DNA from: Paenibacillaceae bacterium
GTDB lineage: Bacteria > Bacillota > Clostridia > Lachnospirales > Lachnospiraceae
Assembly: GCA_015057715.1 (NCBI GenBank)
Contig: SVDS01000027.1
Coordinates: 1 to 41,381 of the forward strand
Length of the DNA stretch: 41,381 nucleotides
Direction of reading: 5' to 3'
Numbering within the stretch: position 1 is the stretch's first letter; every line of letters begins with the position of its first letter. Positions 33,007 through 41,381 of this stretch are shown piece by piece. Both the position numbers and the translations under genes were made by a program. The notes under the pieces are model-generated. The model searched no databases. It was not told the origin of the DNA and was given only the letters and a program-made list of their open reading frames with translations.

Positions 33007-34251
33007 GTGCTTATATGGTTGAATCATCGCTTTTTTGGATATCTTTTAATTGAGATGACCGGTTTTTCTCCGGAGCGCTTTTTTAATATGTGCAGCGCAC
33101 ATGAAATAGAGGTTTGGGATGTATTTCACATTGGCCATACATACCGGTTTTTTATTACGGTACCGGGATTTCGTAAAATCAAGCCTCTTGTCCGTAAATC
33201 GAAGGTCAGACTTAGAATTTTGAAAAAGTTTGGACTTCCTTTTTTTTTATACCGAAACAGAAGAAGGAAATTTTATGCAGCTGGATTTTTGGGCTTTCTC
33301 GCAATTCTTTATGCTCTTTCCCTGTTTATCTGGGATATCGAATTTGATGGGAATCAGATGTATACATACGACACTCTTTTGAAGTTCTGTGAATCAGAGG
33401 AGATCCGTTATGGAATGCAAAAATCTAAAATTGACTGCGATGTGCTGGAGGAATCTTTAAGAACCCGTTTTCCGGAAATCACCTGGGTCTCTGCAAGGGT
33501 ATCAGGAACCAGACTTTTGGTTAAGATAAAAGAAAATGAGGTGCTCTCAGATATTCCGGTCAGGGATGAGACTCCCTGTGATCTTGTTGCCCAGAAAGAC
33601 GGCACGATCACTTCCATGATTGTCAGAAGCGGAGTTCCCAAAGTAAAAATCGGGGATCAGGTGACAGCTGGCGATGTTCTGGTCAGCGGTACACTTCCCA
33701 TCATCGGAGATAATGAAGAAATTGTAAATACTCATTATGTACACTCTGACGGGGATATTACGGCAAGAACGGAGTATCATTATAACAGGAATATTCCACT
33801 TTTTAAAACCATTGATGTAGAGACTGGAAAAGTGAGAAAAGGACGATATGTAAAAGCGTTTCAATTTTCGTTTCTTCTTATGAGACCCAAACCGGAAGGA
33901 ACCTCGTGGAAACGTACTATGGAGGAAACCCAGCTTCATTTATTTGAAAATTTTTATTTACCCATCTATGTTGGAAGGATAACCGGGAAAGAATATATAT
34001 CATATGAACGTCCTTATACAGAAGAAGAGAAGAAAGAACTGGCTGATCAGATGAATCAGAGCTTCCAGAAAAAATTATTGGAAAAGGGGGTACAAATTCT
34101 GGAAAATCATGTTAAAATACTAGATAATGAATCTTTGTGCCGGGTTACCATGGATTTTGTGACGGAAGAACCATTAGGCAGACAGCAGGCGCTGGAGATG
34201 CAGACAACTGAGGAACCGGAGGAGACAAATAATTCAAATGAGCGTAATTGA
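33007..34251 (+). CDS. yqfD: sporulation protein YqfD
   Basis: A 414-residue membrane protein of the YqfD family, sigma-E dependent in Bacillus. It has an N-terminal cytoplasmic part (about 1-85), a single membrane segment (about 92-110, FLGFLAILYALSLFIW) and a long extracytoplasmic domain (FDGNQMYTYDTLLKF onward). Start is GTG 33007 behind GGAGG (32993-32997). It overlaps the phoH start by 14 bases. Its role is uncertain; it is a reliable marker for sporulation. Confidence 0.93.
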   Translation: MLIWLNHRFFGYLLIEMTGFSPERFFNMCSAHEIEVWDVFHIGHTYRFFITVPGFRKIKPLVRKSKVRLRILKKFGLPFFLYRNRRRKFYAAGFLGFLAILYALSLFIWDIEFDGNQMYTYDTLLKFCESEEIRYGMQKSKIDCDVLEESLRTRFPEITWVSARVSGTRLLVKIKENEVLSDIPVRDETPCDLVAQKDGTITSMIVRSGVPKVKIGDQVTAGDVLVSGTLPIIGDNEEIVNTHYVHSDGDITARTEYHYNRNIPLFKTIDVETGKVRKGRYVKAFQFSFLLMRPKPEGTSWKRTMEETQLHLFENFYLPIYVGRITGKEYISYERPYTEEEKKELADQMNQSFQKKLLEKGVQILENHVKILDNESLCRVTMDFVTEEPLGRQQALEMQTTEEPEETNNSNERN

Positions 34252-35254
34252 AACTATCATAGATATCCCCATTGAACACGAGAAGAATGTATGCGGACAA
34301 TTTGACAGCTACTTGAAAAAGATAGAACGGACCCTTCATGTTACCATGATTGCAAGGGATGGAGCACTTAAAATTATCGGTCCGGAACAGATGGTACAAA
34401 GAGCAAAAAGTGTATTCAGCAATCTGATTGAACTTTCCAAACGGGGGAATGTGATTGCAGAGCAGAATGTGGATTATGCCCTTTCCCTTTCCTTTACAGA
34501 AAGCGACAATCAGATTCTAGAGATAGATAAAGACATTATATGCAGAACCATTAACGGAAAACCGGTTAAGCCAAAGACTCTGGGTCAGAAACAGTATGTA
34601 GATCAGATCAGAAAAAAGATGGTGGTATTCGGTATCGGTCCGGCAGGAACCGGAAAGACTTATCTGGCGATGGCCATGGCAATTCAGGCGTTTAAGAACG
34701 GTGAAGTAAACAGAATTATATTAACCAGACCGGCAATTGAAGCCGGGGAGAAGCTGGGTTTTTTGCCCGGTGATCTTCAAAGTAAGATTGATCCCTATTT
34801 AAGACCGCTTTACGATGCGCTCTATCAGATCATGGGTGCTGAAAGCTATCTCCACAATGCAGAAAAGGGGCTGATTGAGGTAGCTCCTCTGGCTTATATG
34901 CGTGGAAGAACTCTGGATAATGCCTTTATTATCCTTGATGAGGCTCAGAACACAACACCAGCCCAGATGAAGATGTTTTTAACCAGAATTGGTTTTGGTT
35001 CCAAGGTGATTGTTACCGGTGACCAGACCCAGAAGGATCTTCCAGCAGGAGCCGTTTCAGGTCTTGATATGGCCATGAGAATCTTAAAGAAAATTGATGA
35101 TATCAGCTTTTGCCAGCTGACCAGCAGTGACGTTGTCCGCCATCCGCTGGTTCAAAAAATTGTACAGGCTTATGATGAATTTGAGTCAAAGAAAAAGACC
35201 AGTGACAGAAAAGTAAGATCAGTCACAGGAAGAAAGGCACATTATGACGATTAA
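34238..35254 (+). CDS. phoH: PhoH-family ATPase (YbeZ-like)
   Basis: A 338-residue protein with a KH-like N-terminal part (about 20-70) and a RecA-like ATPase domain: Walker A GPAGTGKT (134-141), Walker B FIILDEAQN (about 227-235), and GDQTQKDLP. PhoH/YbeZ works with the endonuclease YbeY in rRNA processing; here ybeY is next to it and overlaps by 11 bases. It starts inside the end of yqfD (14-base overlap), with GGAGGAG upstream. In Bacillus yqfF (pgpH) lies between phoH and ybeY; it is absent here. Confidence 0.96.
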   Translation: MSVIETIIDIPIEHEKNVCGQFDSYLKKIERTLHVTMIARDGALKIIGPEQMVQRAKSVFSNLIELSKRGNVIAEQNVDYALSLSFTESDNQILEIDKDIICRTINGKPVKPKTLGQKQYVDQIRKKMVVFGIGPAGTGKTYLAMAMAIQAFKNGEVNRIILTRPAIEAGEKLGFLPGDLQSKIDPYLRPLYDALYQIMGAESYLHNAEKGLIEVAPLAYMRGRTLDNAFIILDEAQNTTPAQMKMFLTRIGFGSKVIVTGDQTQKDLPAGAVSGLDMAMRILKKIDDISFCQLTSSDVVRHPLVQKIVQAYDEFESKKKTSDRKVRSVTGRKAHYDD

Positions 35255-35741
35255 TATAGAATACGAGGCGGAAAAAAAACTGAAAATCCCCTATGAAGAG
35301 ATTATTAACAGTGTAATAGAAGAAGCCATTGACTATGAAAACTGCCCTTATGAGGCAGAGATTAATGTTTTAATTACAGATAACGAGGATATCCGGCAGA
35401 TCAATCAGGAATACAGAAACATTGACAGCCCTACAGATGTACTTTCCTTTCCCATGATTGAATATGAATCACCATCTGATTTTGATCATCTGGAAGAGGA
35501 ATCCTATGATTCATTTAACCCGGAGACAGGAGAGCTCCTTCTGGGAGATATTGTGGTTTCTGTTGATAAGGTTGAGGAGCAGGCTGAAAAATACGGGCAT
35601 TCCATCGATCGAGAGCTGGCATTTTTAATCGCTCACAGCATGCTGCATTTATTCGGTTATGACCATATGCAGGATGATGAGCGTATTGTCATGGAACAAA
35701 AGCAGGAAGAAATTTTAAGTCGGAGGGGATACGTAAGATGA
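35244..35741 (+). CDS. ybeY: endoribonuclease YbeY
   Basis: A 165-residue zinc-dependent endonuclease for 16S rRNA 3'-end maturation and 70S quality control. The metal site is HSMLHLFGYDH (H131, H135, H141), preceded by PTDVLSFPM and LLGDIVVS. It overlaps phoH by 11 bases at the start and the DUF3048 lipoprotein gene by 4 bases (ATGA) at the end, so translation of all three is probably coupled. Confidence 0.97.
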   Translation: MTINIEYEAEKKLKIPYEEIINSVIEEAIDYENCPYEAEINVLITDNEDIRQINQEYRNIDSPTDVLSFPMIEYESPSDFDHLEEESYDSFNPETGELLLGDIVVSVDKVEEQAEKYGHSIDRELAFLIAHSMLHLFGYDHMQDDERIVMEQKQEEILSRRGYVR

Positions 35742-36892
35742 GAAAAGGGGTATGGTTTGGCTTTGCGATAGGAATGCTGTCTGCAGCCTTGTTAACTGGC
35801 TGCAGTAAAAAATACGAGGAAGTATCTGTTACAAATCTGCAGTCAGAATCACAGAAAGAACAATCGACAGAAGAAATCCGCATAAACAGCAGTACAGAGC
35901 AATCCTCCGGTGAAGAGACAGAATCCGGTGAATACTATACCAAGGAAGAGCGTATCGAAAAAGATGGTAAAATCCGCAGCTACTTAACCGGGGAGATGGT
36001 AGATGCATCAATTGGAAACCGGAGACCGGTAGCGGTGATGATGAGCAATGATAAGGAGGCTTTGCCTCAATATGGAATCAACCGTGCAGGAGTTGTCTAT
36101 GAAGCTCCGGTAGAAGGCGGGATGAACCGATATATGGCTATTATAGAAGATTATGATAATCTTAAAAGAATCGGTTCGGTCAGAAGCTGCCGGACATACT
36201 ATACATACTTTGCACGTGAATTTGATGCTGTTTATGCCCATTTCGGGCAAAGCACCTTTGCAAAACCTTATTTGTCCAATCTGGATCATATCAATGGTCT
36301 TGAGGCCATCGGTTCTGTGGCATATTTTCGTTCCTCTGACCGGAAATCGCCTCATAATGCCTATACCAGCGGAGAACGGTTAAACAAGTCCATAGAAAAG
36401 CTGGGTTTTAAAAAGGAATATAATTCTGAATATAAGGGACACTACCTGTTTGCCAAAACAGGTCATGAGGTAACCTTAAAAGATGCAGAGAGTGTAAAGG
36501 ATGCTTATAAGGTTTACCCTGGCTATGTTTATAATAAGCCATGGTTTGAGTATCATGAGGATGACGGGCTTTATTACAGATATCAGTACGGAAAAGCTCA
36601 TGAGGGAGACGAAGGGCAGATCAAAGTGAAGAATATCATACTGCAGTATTGTCCCTCTGCTCATTATGCAACAACCGAATATCTTAACATTAATGTTCAC
36701 AATGATTCGTTCGGAATGTATGTGACCGGGGGAAGGGCTATTCCGGTGAAATGGTCTAAGGATGGAGAATTCGGGCCCACACATTATTACGATATGGAGA
36801 ATAACGAGATCATCCTGAACCAGGGGAAAACCTGGGTTTGCATTGTTTCGGCACAGGATTCTCCCAAAGTAGAAATTTATGGAAAACAGTAA
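35738..36892 (+). CDS. DUF3048 (YerB-like) lipoprotein
   Basis: A 384-residue lipoprotein: signal peptide with lipobox LTGC (Cys22), a Ser/Glu/Thr-rich spacer (about 28-70) and the DUF3048 domain (about 80-384) typical of YerB, with RRPVAVMMSNDKEALPQYGI and the SVRSCRTYY stretch. YerB in Bacillus is a surface lipoprotein of uncertain function. Here it starts with an ATGA overlap with ybeY and is followed by a flippase gene with a 14-base overlap; it is not normally part of the phoH-ybeY group, so this looks like an operon acquisition. Confidence 0.9.
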   Translation: MRKGVWFGFAIGMLSAALLTGCSKKYEEVSVTNLQSESQKEQSTEEIRINSSTEQSSGEETESGEYYTKEERIEKDGKIRSYLTGEMVDASIGNRRPVAVMMSNDKEALPQYGINRAGVVYEAPVEGGMNRYMAIIEDYDNLKRIGSVRSCRTYYTYFAREFDAVYAHFGQSTFAKPYLSNLDHINGLEAIGSVAYFRSSDRKSPHNAYTSGERLNKSIEKLGFKKEYNSEYKGHYLFAKTGHEVTLKDAESVKDAYKVYPGYVYNKPWFEYHEDDGLYYRYQYGKAHEGDEGQIKVKNIILQYCPSAHYATTEYLNINVHNDSFGMYVTGGRAIPVKWSKDGEFGPTHYYDMENNEIILNQGKTWVCIVSAQDSPKVEIYGKQ

Positions 36893-38555
36893 GACAGGCA
36901 AAAAACCAAATAAAAGGGGCGCTTCCAACTTCCTTGTTCAGGGAATTATACTTGCGGCTGCAGGTATTATAGTCCGAATAATTGGAATGTTTTACCGGAT
37001 CCCTCTTGCAGATATTCTGGGAGATGAAGGAAACGGCTATTATAGCTCGGCTTTCTCCATCTACTCCATTTTATTGATTGTCTCCTCCTACAGTCTTCCC
37101 ACTGCAGTTTCCAAGATGGTTGCTGTAAGGCTGGCGAGAAAGGAATATAAAAATTCCATAAAGGTGCTGAAAGTATCGTTGTTTTATGGAACGGTGGTAG
37201 GGGGGCTGGGAGCCGCAGTTTTATGGTTTGGAGCGGATTTATTTGCCAATGACTTTTTAAAGATGCCCTATACCAGCTATGCCTTAAAAACATTGGCTCC
37301 CACGATTTTAATTATTGCGTATCTGGGGGTCTTCAGAGGGTATTTCCAGGGGATTGGCACCATGCTTCCAACAGCCATATCCCAGATTTTTGAGCAGATT
37401 GTCAACGCAGTCATCAGTATCTATGCAGCCGCCATGCTCTTTCAGGAGGGAGTCCGTTCCAATGCGCTCTACGGATCTACCCAGTATTCCTATGCGTTTG
37501 GTGCGGCAGGCGGAACCATAGGTACTGGAGCAGGTGCACTTGCCGGGCTTTTATTCCTTTTATTCATCCTGTTCAGCTACCGGCCTGTTATGAAACGGCA
37601 GTCAAGAAGAGACCGTTCCGGGTATTTGGAGACGTATGGCAGTTTGTCCACTGTGCTGATCATGACGGTTCTTCCCATTGTATTCAGCAGCGTGGCGTAC
37701 AATATCAGCATTGTTGTTGATAACAGCATTTATGGTATCAGTATGGCTTCTATGGGAATGGGAGCTCCTGAAATTGCCGCTAACTGGGGAATCTATTCTG
37801 GTAAGTACCGGCTTCTTTTTAATATTCCGGTGGCAATCGCCAATTCCCTGGCTTCTGCCTTAATCCCATCTCTGTCACAGGCGGTGGCAGAAAGAAGCAG
37901 ACCTCAGATTATTAGAAAGATATCCATGGTAATTCGTTTTTCCATGATCATTGCAATTCCTTCCACAGTGGGGCTGACAGTTCTGGCAGGACCGATCTGT
38001 AATCTATTGTTTAGCAGAAGTGATAACGTCTCTCTGATTAAGATGATGATCTATGGTTCTTCAGCAGTTGTATTTTTCTCCCTGTCAACGGTTACCAACG
38101 CAGTCCTTCAGGGAATTAATCATATGAAGACGCCTTTAAAGAATGCAATTATTTCCCTGATTCTTCATGTGGGAATCCTTTGGGTGATGCTCTATCCCCT
38201 TAAGATGGGGATCTATGGAGTTTTATATTCCAATATTTTATTTGCACTGACCATGTGCCTGCTCAACGGTTTTTCGATCCGGAAATATTTAAGTTACAGG
38301 CAGGAGATTAAAAAGACATTCTTTCTTCCCACTCTGGCAGCGGGAATTATGGGTGCTGTCTGTTATGGAGTCTATTTCCTGGTACATGCTGTCTTAAAAC
38401 ATAATATATTGGGAGTTTTAGCAGCTGTCGCTGCAGCAGTGATTGTGTACGGAGTTTTACTGTTAAAATTCCAGTGTGTTGATGAATCAGAGTTAAATAG
38501 CTTTCCAGGAGGGAGAAAATTGGCAGGTATTGCAAGAAAATACCATCTTTTGTGA
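36879..38555 (+). CDS. SpoVB/MurJ-like polysaccharide flippase (MOP superfamily)
   Basis: A 558-residue membrane protein with about 14 predicted membrane segments, of the Wzx/MurJ/SpoVB family (PF01943-type). The N-terminal basic tail (KTGKKPNKRG) is followed by FLVQGIILAAAGIIVRIIGMFYRIPL, and PFAM-like motifs such as YSSAFSIYSILLIVSSYSLPTAVSKMVA recur. SpoVB-type proteins move lipid-linked precursors for spore cortex; YtgP and MurJ relatives act in cell-wall synthesis. It starts inside the DUF3048 gene (overlap 14 bases). Which of these roles applies is open. Confidence 0.9.
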   Translation: MENSKTGKKPNKRGASNFLVQGIILAAAGIIVRIIGMFYRIPLADILGDEGNGYYSSAFSIYSILLIVSSYSLPTAVSKMVAVRLARKEYKNSIKVLKVSLFYGTVVGGLGAAVLWFGADLFANDFLKMPYTSYALKTLAPTILIIAYLGVFRGYFQGIGTMLPTAISQIFEQIVNAVISIYAAAMLFQEGVRSNALYGSTQYSYAFGAAGGTIGTGAGALAGLLFLLFILFSYRPVMKRQSRRDRSGYLETYGSLSTVLIMTVLPIVFSSVAYNISIVVDNSIYGISMASMGMGAPEIAANWGIYSGKYRLLFNIPVAIANSLASALIPSLSQAVAERSRPQIIRKISMVIRFSMIIAIPSTVGLTVLAGPICNLLFSRSDNVSLIKMMIYGSSAVVFFSLSTVTNAVLQGINHMKTPLKNAIISLILHVGILWVMLYPLKMGIYGVLYSNILFALTMCLLNGFSIRKYLSYRQEIKKTFFLPTLAAGIMGAVCYGVYFLVHAVLKHNILGVLAAVAAAVIVYGVLLLKFQCVDESELNSFPGGRKLAGIARKYHLL

Positions 38556-38556
38556 T

Positions 38557-38584
38557 TAAAATGTAAGAAGAAAGCAGATACTAT
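38557..38584 (+). promoter_or_regulatory. sporulation-type promoter candidate before the BofC-domain gene
   Basis: TAAAATG (38557-38563), 13-base spacer, GATACTAT (38577-38584). Individually weak, but an ungapped copy of the same layout (TGTGATT, 13 bases, AAAGCAGATAC, then A/T-rich) recurs before the next gene at 39004-39038, which raises the chance of it being a real sigma-E or sigma-K site. Confidence 0.4.
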
Positions 38585-38609
38585 ACTTACGTGAAGGAGG
38601 TATTAACTC

Positions 38610-38996
38610 ATGAAGAAGTATATGTTCTGCTTTCTATTATTTGTTGCGGCATCTGCGATCTGTCTGGGAGTTGGCTTTGCCATTACCAAAGACAGTGTAC
38701 GACCGGAGGAGGCCCTCCCTGGGGCAACCATAGAAACCGAAACTGTGACGGAAGCGCAGATTGTCATAAATCAGGAAGAGGCAAAGCCTGCCAATGCTGA
38801 GAGTAAGGATAAATATTATCTTGTATCAGAGGATGGGTATCTACTCGTCCTCTATCAGGATAAAACAACCATCTGCCTTTATACCCATATGCCGGTTACC
38901 GATTTTCCGGAAGAAGAAAGAGGAAAGCTGATGGATGGAATCTGGTTTTCTTCCATGGTTGAAGTATTTAATTATCTGGAATCCTATACCAGTTAA
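38610..38996 (+). CDS. BofC C-terminal-domain protein, secreted/anchored
   Basis: A 128-residue protein with a signal anchor (about 5-25) and a C-terminal domain (about 68-128) whose pattern YYLVSEDGYLLVLYQ...LYTHMPVTDFPEEERGKL...EVFNYLESYTS resembles the BofC C-terminal domain (PF08955), which in Bacillus controls the SpoIVB protease in the forespore. The N-terminal BofC part is missing, so the function may differ. A strong AAGGAGG (38594-38600) precedes ATG 38610. It is close to two sporulation-type promoters. Confidence 0.7.
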   Translation: MKKYMFCFLLFVAASAICLGVGFAITKDSVRPEEALPGATIETETVTEAQIVINQEEAKPANAESKDKYYLVSEDGYLLVLYQDKTTICLYTHMPVTDFPEEERGKLMDGIWFSSMVEVFNYLESYTS

Positions 38997-39008
38997 ATGA
39001 AATGTGAT

Positions 39009-39036
39009 TGATATTTTACCATAAAGCAGATACAAT
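39009..39036 (+). promoter_or_regulatory. sigma-E-like promoter of the HI0933-type flavoprotein gene
   Basis: TGATATT (39009-39015), 13-base spacer and GATACAAT (39029-39036), 6 of 7 and 7 of 8 matches to the sigma-E pattern. A sigma-K -10 (CATAnnnTA) is also nearly met. Confidence 0.5.
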
Positions 39037-39064
39037 AGGTCTGACTGAATGTAAGGAGGACAGG

Positions 39065-40300
39065 ATGAAACAACAGATCATAATTATAGGGGCTGGAGCT
39101 TCTGGTCTGGCAGCGGGCATTACAGCAGCCAGAGAGGGAGCTTCTGTTACAATTATGGAACATACAGCCAGGCCGGGAAAGAAACTTCTTTCAACTGGCA
39201 ACGGGAAGTGCAATATTACTAATCTGCAGCTTCCCAAAGATGCTTACAGGGGAAATCAGCCGGATTTTGTATTTCCGGCACTTCATACAGTTACGGTAAG
39301 CCAGACCATGGATTTTTTTAAAGAACTGGGAATTGTTCTTACTGAGCGAAACGGATATGTGTACCCAAACTCGGGACAGGCTTCCACTGTTTTGGAGGCA
39401 ATGCTTTTTGAACTGGAACATCTGGGTGTCCGGATTGTGACAGAGTGCCCCGTAAAAGAAATCAAAAAGGATCTGACTGTGATTACAGATCATGGAAAAC
39501 AAAGATATGACAGGATTATTCTTGCGGCTGGTTCCATGGCAGCTCCCAAAACAGGATCTGACGGCAGCGGTTATAACCTTGCCAGAAAGCTGGGTCATCA
39601 TATTATAGAGCCTCTGCCAGCCCTGGTTCAGCTTCGCTGTAAGGAAAAATGGTACAAACAGGCGGCGGGTGTCCGAACCGATGCGCTTGTGACTCTTAAG
39701 ATAGATGGGAAAGCGGCGGCCTCGGACAGAGGAGAACTTCAGATCACGGATTATGGAATCTCCGGAATTCCTGTTTTCCAGATCAGCAGATATGCAGCAA
39801 AAGCCCTGAATGAAGGAAGACAGGCTGTAGCAGAACTGGATTTTCTTCCGGAACTTTCCCTTACCGACTTAGAGAAGCTTCTTTTCACCAGGCACAGACA
39901 ATTTGGATATAGACCGGCGGAGGAATTTTTACATGGTGTTTTAAATTCAAAACTGGCAAAAATCCTTTTAAAAGAGGCTGGTATTGGCAGAGAATCCTGG
40001 GTAAAAGAGATAACAGAAAAAGAGATTAAAAAACTGGTACACTGTATTAAGGAGTTAAAAACAATGATCGTTTCTACCAACACCTTTGACCAGGCTCAGG
40101 TATGCAGCGGAGGTGTGGATACAAGAGAGGTAGATCCTGTTACAATGGAATCGAAACTGATCAGAGGACTCTATTTTTCAGGAGAAATTCTTGATGTAGA
40201 CGGAATCTGTGGAGGTTACAACTTGCAATGGGCATGGTCCAGTGGAATTACAGCTGGAATCCATGCAGGAAGAGGAAAAATAAAATATGATAAGAATTAG
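39065..40300 (+). CDS. NAD(P)/FAD-dependent oxidoreductase, HI0933 family
   Basis: A 411-residue flavoprotein of the HI0933/YhiN family, with the FAD-binding Rossmann motif IIGAGASGLAAGITAAREG near the N-terminus, the family signature STGNGKCNITN (about 45-55), and the C-terminal box CSGGVDTREVDPVTMESK... GLYFSGEILDVDGICGGYNLQWAWSSG. No substrate has been assigned to the family. The frame is open back to 39008, but AAGGAGGA (39053-39060) supports ATG 39065. It overlaps the next flavoprotein gene by 14 bases. Confidence 0.93.
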   Translation: MKQQIIIIGAGASGLAAGITAAREGASVTIMEHTARPGKKLLSTGNGKCNITNLQLPKDAYRGNQPDFVFPALHTVTVSQTMDFFKELGIVLTERNGYVYPNSGQASTVLEAMLFELEHLGVRIVTECPVKEIKKDLTVITDHGKQRYDRIILAAGSMAAPKTGSDGSGYNLARKLGHHIIEPLPALVQLRCKEKWYKQAAGVRTDALVTLKIDGKAAASDRGELQITDYGISGIPVFQISRYAAKALNEGRQAVAELDFLPELSLTDLEKLLFTRHRQFGYRPAEEFLHGVLNSKLAKILLKEAGIGRESWVKEITEKEIKKLVHCIKELKTMIVSTNTFDQAQVCSGGVDTREVDPVTMESKLIRGLYFSGEILDVDGICGGYNLQWAWSSGITAGIHAGRGKIKYDKN

Positions 40301-41381
40301 TCAATTAAAACTTGGAGTGGATCATACGAAAGAAGATTTACTGGTAAAGGTTTCGAAGTTACTTCGAATTCCGGTTGCTGGGATGACATCTTATGAAATA
40401 ATCAAACAATCGGTTGATGCCCGTAAAAAAGATGCAATTCGTTTTATCTATACCATTGACATTGAGACAAAAGACGAAGAATCAATTGTACATAGAGTGA
40501 AAGATGCCAATGTTACACTGGCAGTGAAAAAGGAATATCAGTTTCCGCAGTGCGGGACAGAAACTCTGGCTAACCGTCCGGTTATAGTAGGATCAGGCCC
40601 TGCTGGGTTGTTTAGTGCAATTATGCTGGCAAGAAGCGGATACCGTCCCCTTATTCTGGAACGGGGAGAAGATGTTGATAAGAGACAGCAATCAGTGGAT
40701 GGTTTTTGGAATGGCGGAGTATTAAATCCAAATAGCAACGTACAGTTTGGAGAAGGCGGAGCAGGAACTTTTTCTGACGGAAAATTAAATACTCTGGTTA
40801 AGGATCCTGTGATGAGAAACCGTAAAGTTTTAGAACTGTTTGTGGAGTTCGGAGCAGATCCATCTATTTTATATGTGAACAAGCCTCATATCGGTACGGA
40901 TGTACTAAGCAGAATTGTAAAAAACATGAGAGAAGAAATTATTCGTCTCGGCGGAGAGGTGCGTTTTAACAGTCTTGTTACTGACATTCTGATGAAAGAC
41001 GGGAATGTCTCTGGTGTAATGGTAAATGAAAGGGAAGAGATTCCTGTGGATACTTTAATTCTTGCCATCGGACACAGTGCCAGAGATACGTTTCATGTAC
41101 TGGAACGAAGAGGGGTACCCATGGAAGCCAAAGCATTTGCTGTTGGACTCAGAATCCAGCACCCCCAGGAAGAAATTAACCGCTCCCAGTATGGGAAAGA
41201 CGCTCCGGAGGTTCTTGGGGCAGCAGATTATAAACTTACCCATCAGTGTAAAAGCGGAAGAGGGATCTACACATTCTGTATGTGTCCCGGGGGATATGTG
41301 GTGAACGCTTCTTCAGAAGAAGGACGGCTGGCAGTCAATGGAATGAGTTATCATAAGCGGGATGGAGAGAATGCAAACAGT
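40287..41381 (+). CDS. FAD-dependent dehydrogenase, COG2509 family (3' truncated)
   Basis: The frame runs from ATG 40287 to the window end, giving 365 residues of a protein that normally has about 530. An N-terminal domain of about 85 residues (MIRISQLKLGVDHTKEDLL and AIRFIYTIDIE) precedes the FAD motif VIVGSGPAGLFSAIMLARSG (about 98-117), followed by FGEGGAGTFSDGKLNT. Motifs are those of the uncharacterised FAD protein group found widely in clostridia. It begins within the preceding gene (overlap 14 bases). Its substrate is unknown. Confidence 0.9.
   Translation, partial: MIRISQLKLGVDHTKEDLLVKVSKLLRIPVAGMTSYEIIKQSVDARKKDAIRFIYTIDIETKDEESIVHRVKDANVTLAVKKEYQFPQCGTETLANRPVIVGSGPAGLFSAIMLARSGYRPLILERGEDVDKRQQSVDGFWNGGVLNPNSNVQFGEGGAGTFSDGKLNTLVKDPVMRNRKVLELFVEFGADPSILYVNKPHIGTDVLSRIVKNMREEIIRLGGEVRFNSLVTDILMKDGNVSGVMVNEREEIPVDTLILAIGHSARDTFHVLERRGVPMEAKAFAVGLRIQHPQEEINRSQYGKDAPEVLGAADYKLTHQCKSGRGIYTFCMCPGGYVVNASSEEGRLAVNGMSYHKRDGENANS

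Noticed and set aside
1-41381. CRISPR arrays, prophage, insertion sequences, defence or toxin-antitoxin genes
   Set aside because: No repeat-spacer pattern, transposase, integrase, terminal inverted repeats or recognisable defence proteins were found on either strand.

Overview
The window comes from a low-to-mid GC, Gram-positive, spore-forming clostridium, most likely a Lachnospiraceae member (Lacrimispora/Hungatella-like; inferred from protein style and gene order, no search run). Support comes from strong AGGAGG ribosome binding sites, frequent GTG/TTG starts, sporulation genes (spoIVA, yqfC, yqfD, a SpoVB-type flippase, a BofC-domain protein), sigma-A promoters and U-tract terminators. 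Every gene is on the + strand except one PRPP synthetase. No gap between genes exceeds about 205 bases, and no tRNA, rRNA, CRISPR array, insertion sequence or phage gene was seen.

Region 1 (1-9900) is a translation, secretion and ribosome-assembly block: the tail of an alpha/beta hydrolase, ylxM-ffh (SRP), rpsP-khpA-rimM-trmD, rplS, lepB, rbgA, rnhB, a YraN-family protein and pgeF. Two unfamiliar genes, a zinc-ribbon/TPR membrane protein and an M50-like membrane metalloprotease, are wedged between trmD and rplS. Region 2 (9965-11143) is a divergent, long PRPP synthetase on the - strand. Region 3 (11348-15703) is a DUF512 radical-SAM protein, der, plsY and gpsA.

Region 4 (15704-24671) looks accessory and lies between gpsA and spoIVA, genes that are often close together in related firmicutes. 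It holds a complete branched-chain amino acid ABC transporter (livJHMGF layout) with its own promoter, an internal attenuator-like hairpin and a terminator. After it come a two-permease ABC-2 exporter with its ATPase and an overlapping regulator that joins an AraC-type DNA-binding domain to a degenerate GGDEF domain.

Region 5 (24720-29318) is spoIVA (behind a sigma-E-like promoter), a beta-CASP metallo-beta-lactamase-fold protein, rnhA, and an anchored protein with an LprI-like domain. Region 6 (29460-32584) is a 49-residue membrane peptide, alaS, and rpsU with its own promoter, leader and terminator. Region 7 (32715-38555) is a tightly overlapping run: yqfC-yqfD-phoH-ybeY-DUF3048 lipoprotein-SpoVB-like flippase, starting from a sigma-E-like promoter. 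Region 8 (38610-41381) is a BofC-domain protein and two different FAD proteins, the last running off the window.

The best candidates for something undescribed are the AraC-GGDEF/ABC-2 unit, the zinc-ribbon-TPR/M50 pair inside the trmD-rplS block, and the PRPP synthetase with its leader hairpin. Most of the rest is a normal chromosomal housekeeping neighbourhood.
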